Source: Candidatus Kuenenia stuttgartensis
GTDB taxonomy: Bacteria > Planctomycetota > Planctomycetia > Pirellulales > UBA1268
Reading direction: 5' to 3'
NCBI GenBank assembly: GCA_945891385.1
Contig: CAMDDJ010000003.1
Span: 1-64,000 of the forward strand
Length of the DNA: 64,000 nucleotides
This document shows, in pieces, positions 62,320 to 64,000 of the stretch; position 1 is the first letter of the stretch; each line of letters opens with the position of its first letter. The notes below the pieces were generated by a model, which saw nothing but the letters and a program-made list of their open reading frames with translations, ran no database searches and was not told the DNA's origin. The position numbers and the translations under genes are program-made.

Positions 62320-63233
62320 GGATACTCGATCCGCGGGTCGAGGAAGCCGTAGATCACGTCCACGACCAGGTTCAGCAGGAGCAGGAAGAAGGCGTAGAGC
62401 ACCACGATCCCCATCACGAGGAAGTAGTCGCGATTGAAGGCCGCGTCGACGAAGTAGGGACCGATCCCCGGCACGTTGAAGATCTTCTCCACCACCACGC
62501 TCCCGGTGAGCATGCTCGCGATGGCGGGTCCGAGATAGCTCACCACCGGCAACAGGCCTCCCTTGAGCATGTGCCGCCAGATCACGAGCCGCTCGGAGAG
62601 ACCCTTGGCCCGGGCGGTGCGGATGAAGTCGCTTCGCACCACTTCGAGCATGCCGCCGCGGGTCAGCCGGGCGATCGAGGCGGCGTAGATCGTTCCCAGC
62701 GTGATGCCGGGCAGGATCACGTGCCGGAGGTCGCCCCAGCCGGCGGGAGGAAGCAGGTGGAGCCGCAGCGAAAAGAGCAGCACGAGCAGGGGGCCGAGCA
62801 CGAAGCTGGGAATGCTGATCCCGATCAGGGCCGCCGCCATCGCGGCATGATCCCAGACGGTGTTCTGCCGCACCGCGCCGATGATGCCGGCTGTGATGCC
62901 CACGAGCAGCGACCAGACGAGGGCAACCCCGGCGAGCGTGAGCGAGACAGGAAAGCCGTCGGCGATGATCTCGTTGACGCTCCGCTGGGGATACTTGGTC
63001 GAGGGGCCGAGATCGCCCACGAGCAGATTGCCGAGGTAGCGGACGAACTGCTCGGGAAGCGGTTTGTCGAAGCCATACTTGGCGTCGAGCTGCCGACGAA
63101 CCTCCGGCGGAATCTCCTTTTCGCTCGAGAAGGGCGAGCCGGGCGCCAGCCGGACCAGGGCGAACGACCCGAGGATGATGATCAGGGCGGTGGGAATCAG
63201 CTCCAGGAGCCGGCGGATCACGTAGGCCTTCAT
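62316..63233 (-). CDS. oppB: Peptide ABC transporter permease (OppB/DppB)
   Basis: 305 residues. It starts MKAYVIRRLLELIPTALIIILG, the typical OppB helix, with a periplasmic part (SSEKEIPPEVRRQLDAKYGF) and the coupling segment RSDFIRTARAKGLSERLVIW. The C-terminal NLVVDVIYGFLDPRIEYP is the family ending. It forms the membrane channel with OppC. Overlaps of 4 nt on both sides show tight coupling. Confidence 0.93.
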   Translation of the reverse strand: MKAYVIRRLLELIPTALIIILGSFALVRLAPGSPFSSEKEIPPEVRRQLDAKYGFDKPLPEQFVRYLGNLLVGDLGPSTKYPQRSVNEIIADGFPVSLTLAGVALVWSLLVGITAGIIGAVRQNTVWDHAAMAAALIGISIPSFVLGPLLVLLFSLRLHLLPPAGWGDLRHVILPGITLGTIYAASIARLTRGGMLEVVRSDFIRTARAKGLSERLVIWRHMLKGGLLPVVSYLGPAIASMLTGSVVVEKIFNVPGIGPYFVDAAFNRDYFLVMGIVVLYAFFLLLLNLVVDVIYGFLDPRIEYP

Positions 63234-64000
63234 GCCGCCTTCTCCTTGGCTGCCGCTGAGGGATGGACTGCCGCCGGTGGACGGGGGGGCGCGGGCGGTC
63301 GGCCGGCGGGTGCGGGCTGACGATCGCGATCCGGTCGTCGCTCGTCGATCCAGATGTGCTTCCAGGGATGGCGATCCTGGTGGTTGCCCTCGATCCCACG
63401 GACATAGGGCTTGATCAGCTGGGAGCGGGTATAGACGTAGAGCGGGATCAACGGCTGGGCCTCGAGCATCAACGCCTCGGCCTCCCGCAGCCGGGCCAGC
63501 CGCCGGGAAGGGTCGCTCTCCCGGTTGGCGGCCGCCAGGAGCTCGTCGTACTCAGCGTTCGACCAGGCCGAGTGGTTGTTGCCGCACTCGGTCGTGAGCA
63601 GTTCCAGGAACGTGAAGGGATCGGCGTAGTCACCGGTCCAGCCCATCCGGCAGATCTGGAAGTTCATCTGTTCGGCATTGGCCAGGAACACCTTCCACTC
63701 CTGGTTCTCGAGTTCGACGCGGATTCCGAGTTCCTTCTTCCACATCTGCTGGATCGCCTCAGCCACCTGCTTGTGGCCCTCCGACGTGTTGTACATGAGC
63801 GTTACCGGCGGCAGATCCTCCGGCCGCTCGTAGCCGGCCTCCCGCAGGAGCTGCCTGGCCCGGTCGGGATCGAAAAGCGGCAGGGGAATCGCCTCGTAGC
63901 CGGCCAGCCCGTCGGGCACGAGCGCTGCCGACGGGATCTGGCCGCCCCGGGCCACGTGGGCCACGAGCGCCTCCCGGTCGATCGCCAGCGAGAGGGCCTG
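63230..64000 (-). CDS. oppA: Peptide-binding protein OppA, C-terminal part (gene runs off the window)
   Basis: The frame continues to the window end at 64000, so the 5' part is missing. The visible 256 residues match the C-terminal lobe of extracellular solute-binding family 5: QALSLAIDREALVAHVARGG at the edge, then FDPDRARQLLREAGYERPED, EAIQQMWKKELGIRVELEN, CRMGWTGDYADPFTFLELL and EAEALMLEAQPLIPLYVYTR. A Pro-rich tail ends the protein. It captures oligopeptides outside the membrane for the Opp permease and starts the operon upstream. Confidence 0.9.
   Translation of the reverse strand, partial: QALSLAIDREALVAHVARGGQIPSAALVPDGLAGYEAIPLPLFDPDRARQLLREAGYERPEDLPPVTLMYNTSEGHKQVAEAIQQMWKKELGIRVELENQEWKVFLANAEQMNFQICRMGWTGDYADPFTFLELLTTECGNNHSAWSNAEYDELLAAANRESDPSRRLARLREAEALMLEAQPLIPLYVYTRSQLIKPYVRGIEGNHQDRHPWKHIWIDERRPDRDRQPAPAGRPPAPPRPPAAVHPSAAAKEKAA

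Noticed and set aside
1-64000. CRISPR array, prophage or insertion sequence
   Set aside because: No regularly spaced repeat-spacer units, no cas, phage or transposase gene was found on either strand.

Overview
The window looks like a chromosomal segment of a high-GC planctomycete, probably Pirellulales-like (inferred). The clearest marker is the protein at 35121-35981, which has a prepilin-type N-terminus and a C-terminal H-X9-DG motif, the hallmark of the DUF1559 family that is greatly expanded in Planctomycetota. Secreted Cys/Gly-rich lipoproteins, a MoxR/DUF58/VWA cluster with a squalene-hopene-like repeat protein, and many GTG starts fit the same group. I see no rRNA, CRISPR array, prophage or insertion sequence. 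Genes are dense and almost all look intact; only the last one (63230-64000) is cut by the window edge.

Layout. 94-2230: sucCD (minus). 2334-5780: transglutaminase, alpha-E and circularly permuted ATP-grasp genes (minus), divergent from the proteasome-like anbu (5979-6758); together these are the known Anbu gene set. 6773-14495: an eight-gene minus-strand run made of a LolD/FtsX-type ABC exporter with a His-rich loop, a secreted CPFC protein, two tandem DUF3299 proteins, a DUF4239 membrane protein, a Tat-exported UrtA-like binding protein and an AIM24 protein. 14570-17475: gapA with promoter and hairpin, then a sodium:solute symporter. 17508-21608: a coiled-coil lipoprotein, two clpP genes, tig and tRNA-Gly(GCC) behind a strong promoter. 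21727-28252: panB, a Met/Gly-rich lipoprotein, a 29-residue basic protein, an App1-like phosphatase, yraN, rplS-trmD-rpsP (no rimM) and ffh. 28470-32101: ferritin, a GH28 pectinase-like enzyme, a very long palindrome, a Cys-rich lipoprotein and an alpha/beta hydrolase.

32114-42419 is mainly surface-glycan and envelope biosynthesis: gmd, an NAD epimerase, a glycosyltransferase-like protein, DUF1559, lnt, a TylF-type and a class I methyltransferase, a GT4 glycosyltransferase and a GT69/CAP59-like protein. 42568-56587 is a long plus-strand operon: MoxR, DUF58, two VWA membrane proteins, then after a structured repeat a 1134-residue membrane protein, a prenyltransferase/squalene-oxidase-like repeat protein and three secreted proteins that are paralogous to each other. 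Most junctions are ATGA overlaps. 56611-58773 is a TolC-like lipoprotein, and 59323-64000 is an oppABCDF-type peptide importer (minus).

The least explained items are: (1) a dispersed intergenic element present twice (48904-49034 and 59109-59249), with long terminal inverted repeats whose base changes compensate between copies; (2) the three paralogous secreted proteins with repeated LTxxQ-like motifs that surround the squalene-cyclase-like protein; (3) an 18-bp perfect inverted repeat enclosing nested stems (30365-30470); and (4) the exporter/DUF3299 operon, which resembles zinc-responsive operons elsewhere. All product names rest on reading motifs by eye; no searches were run.
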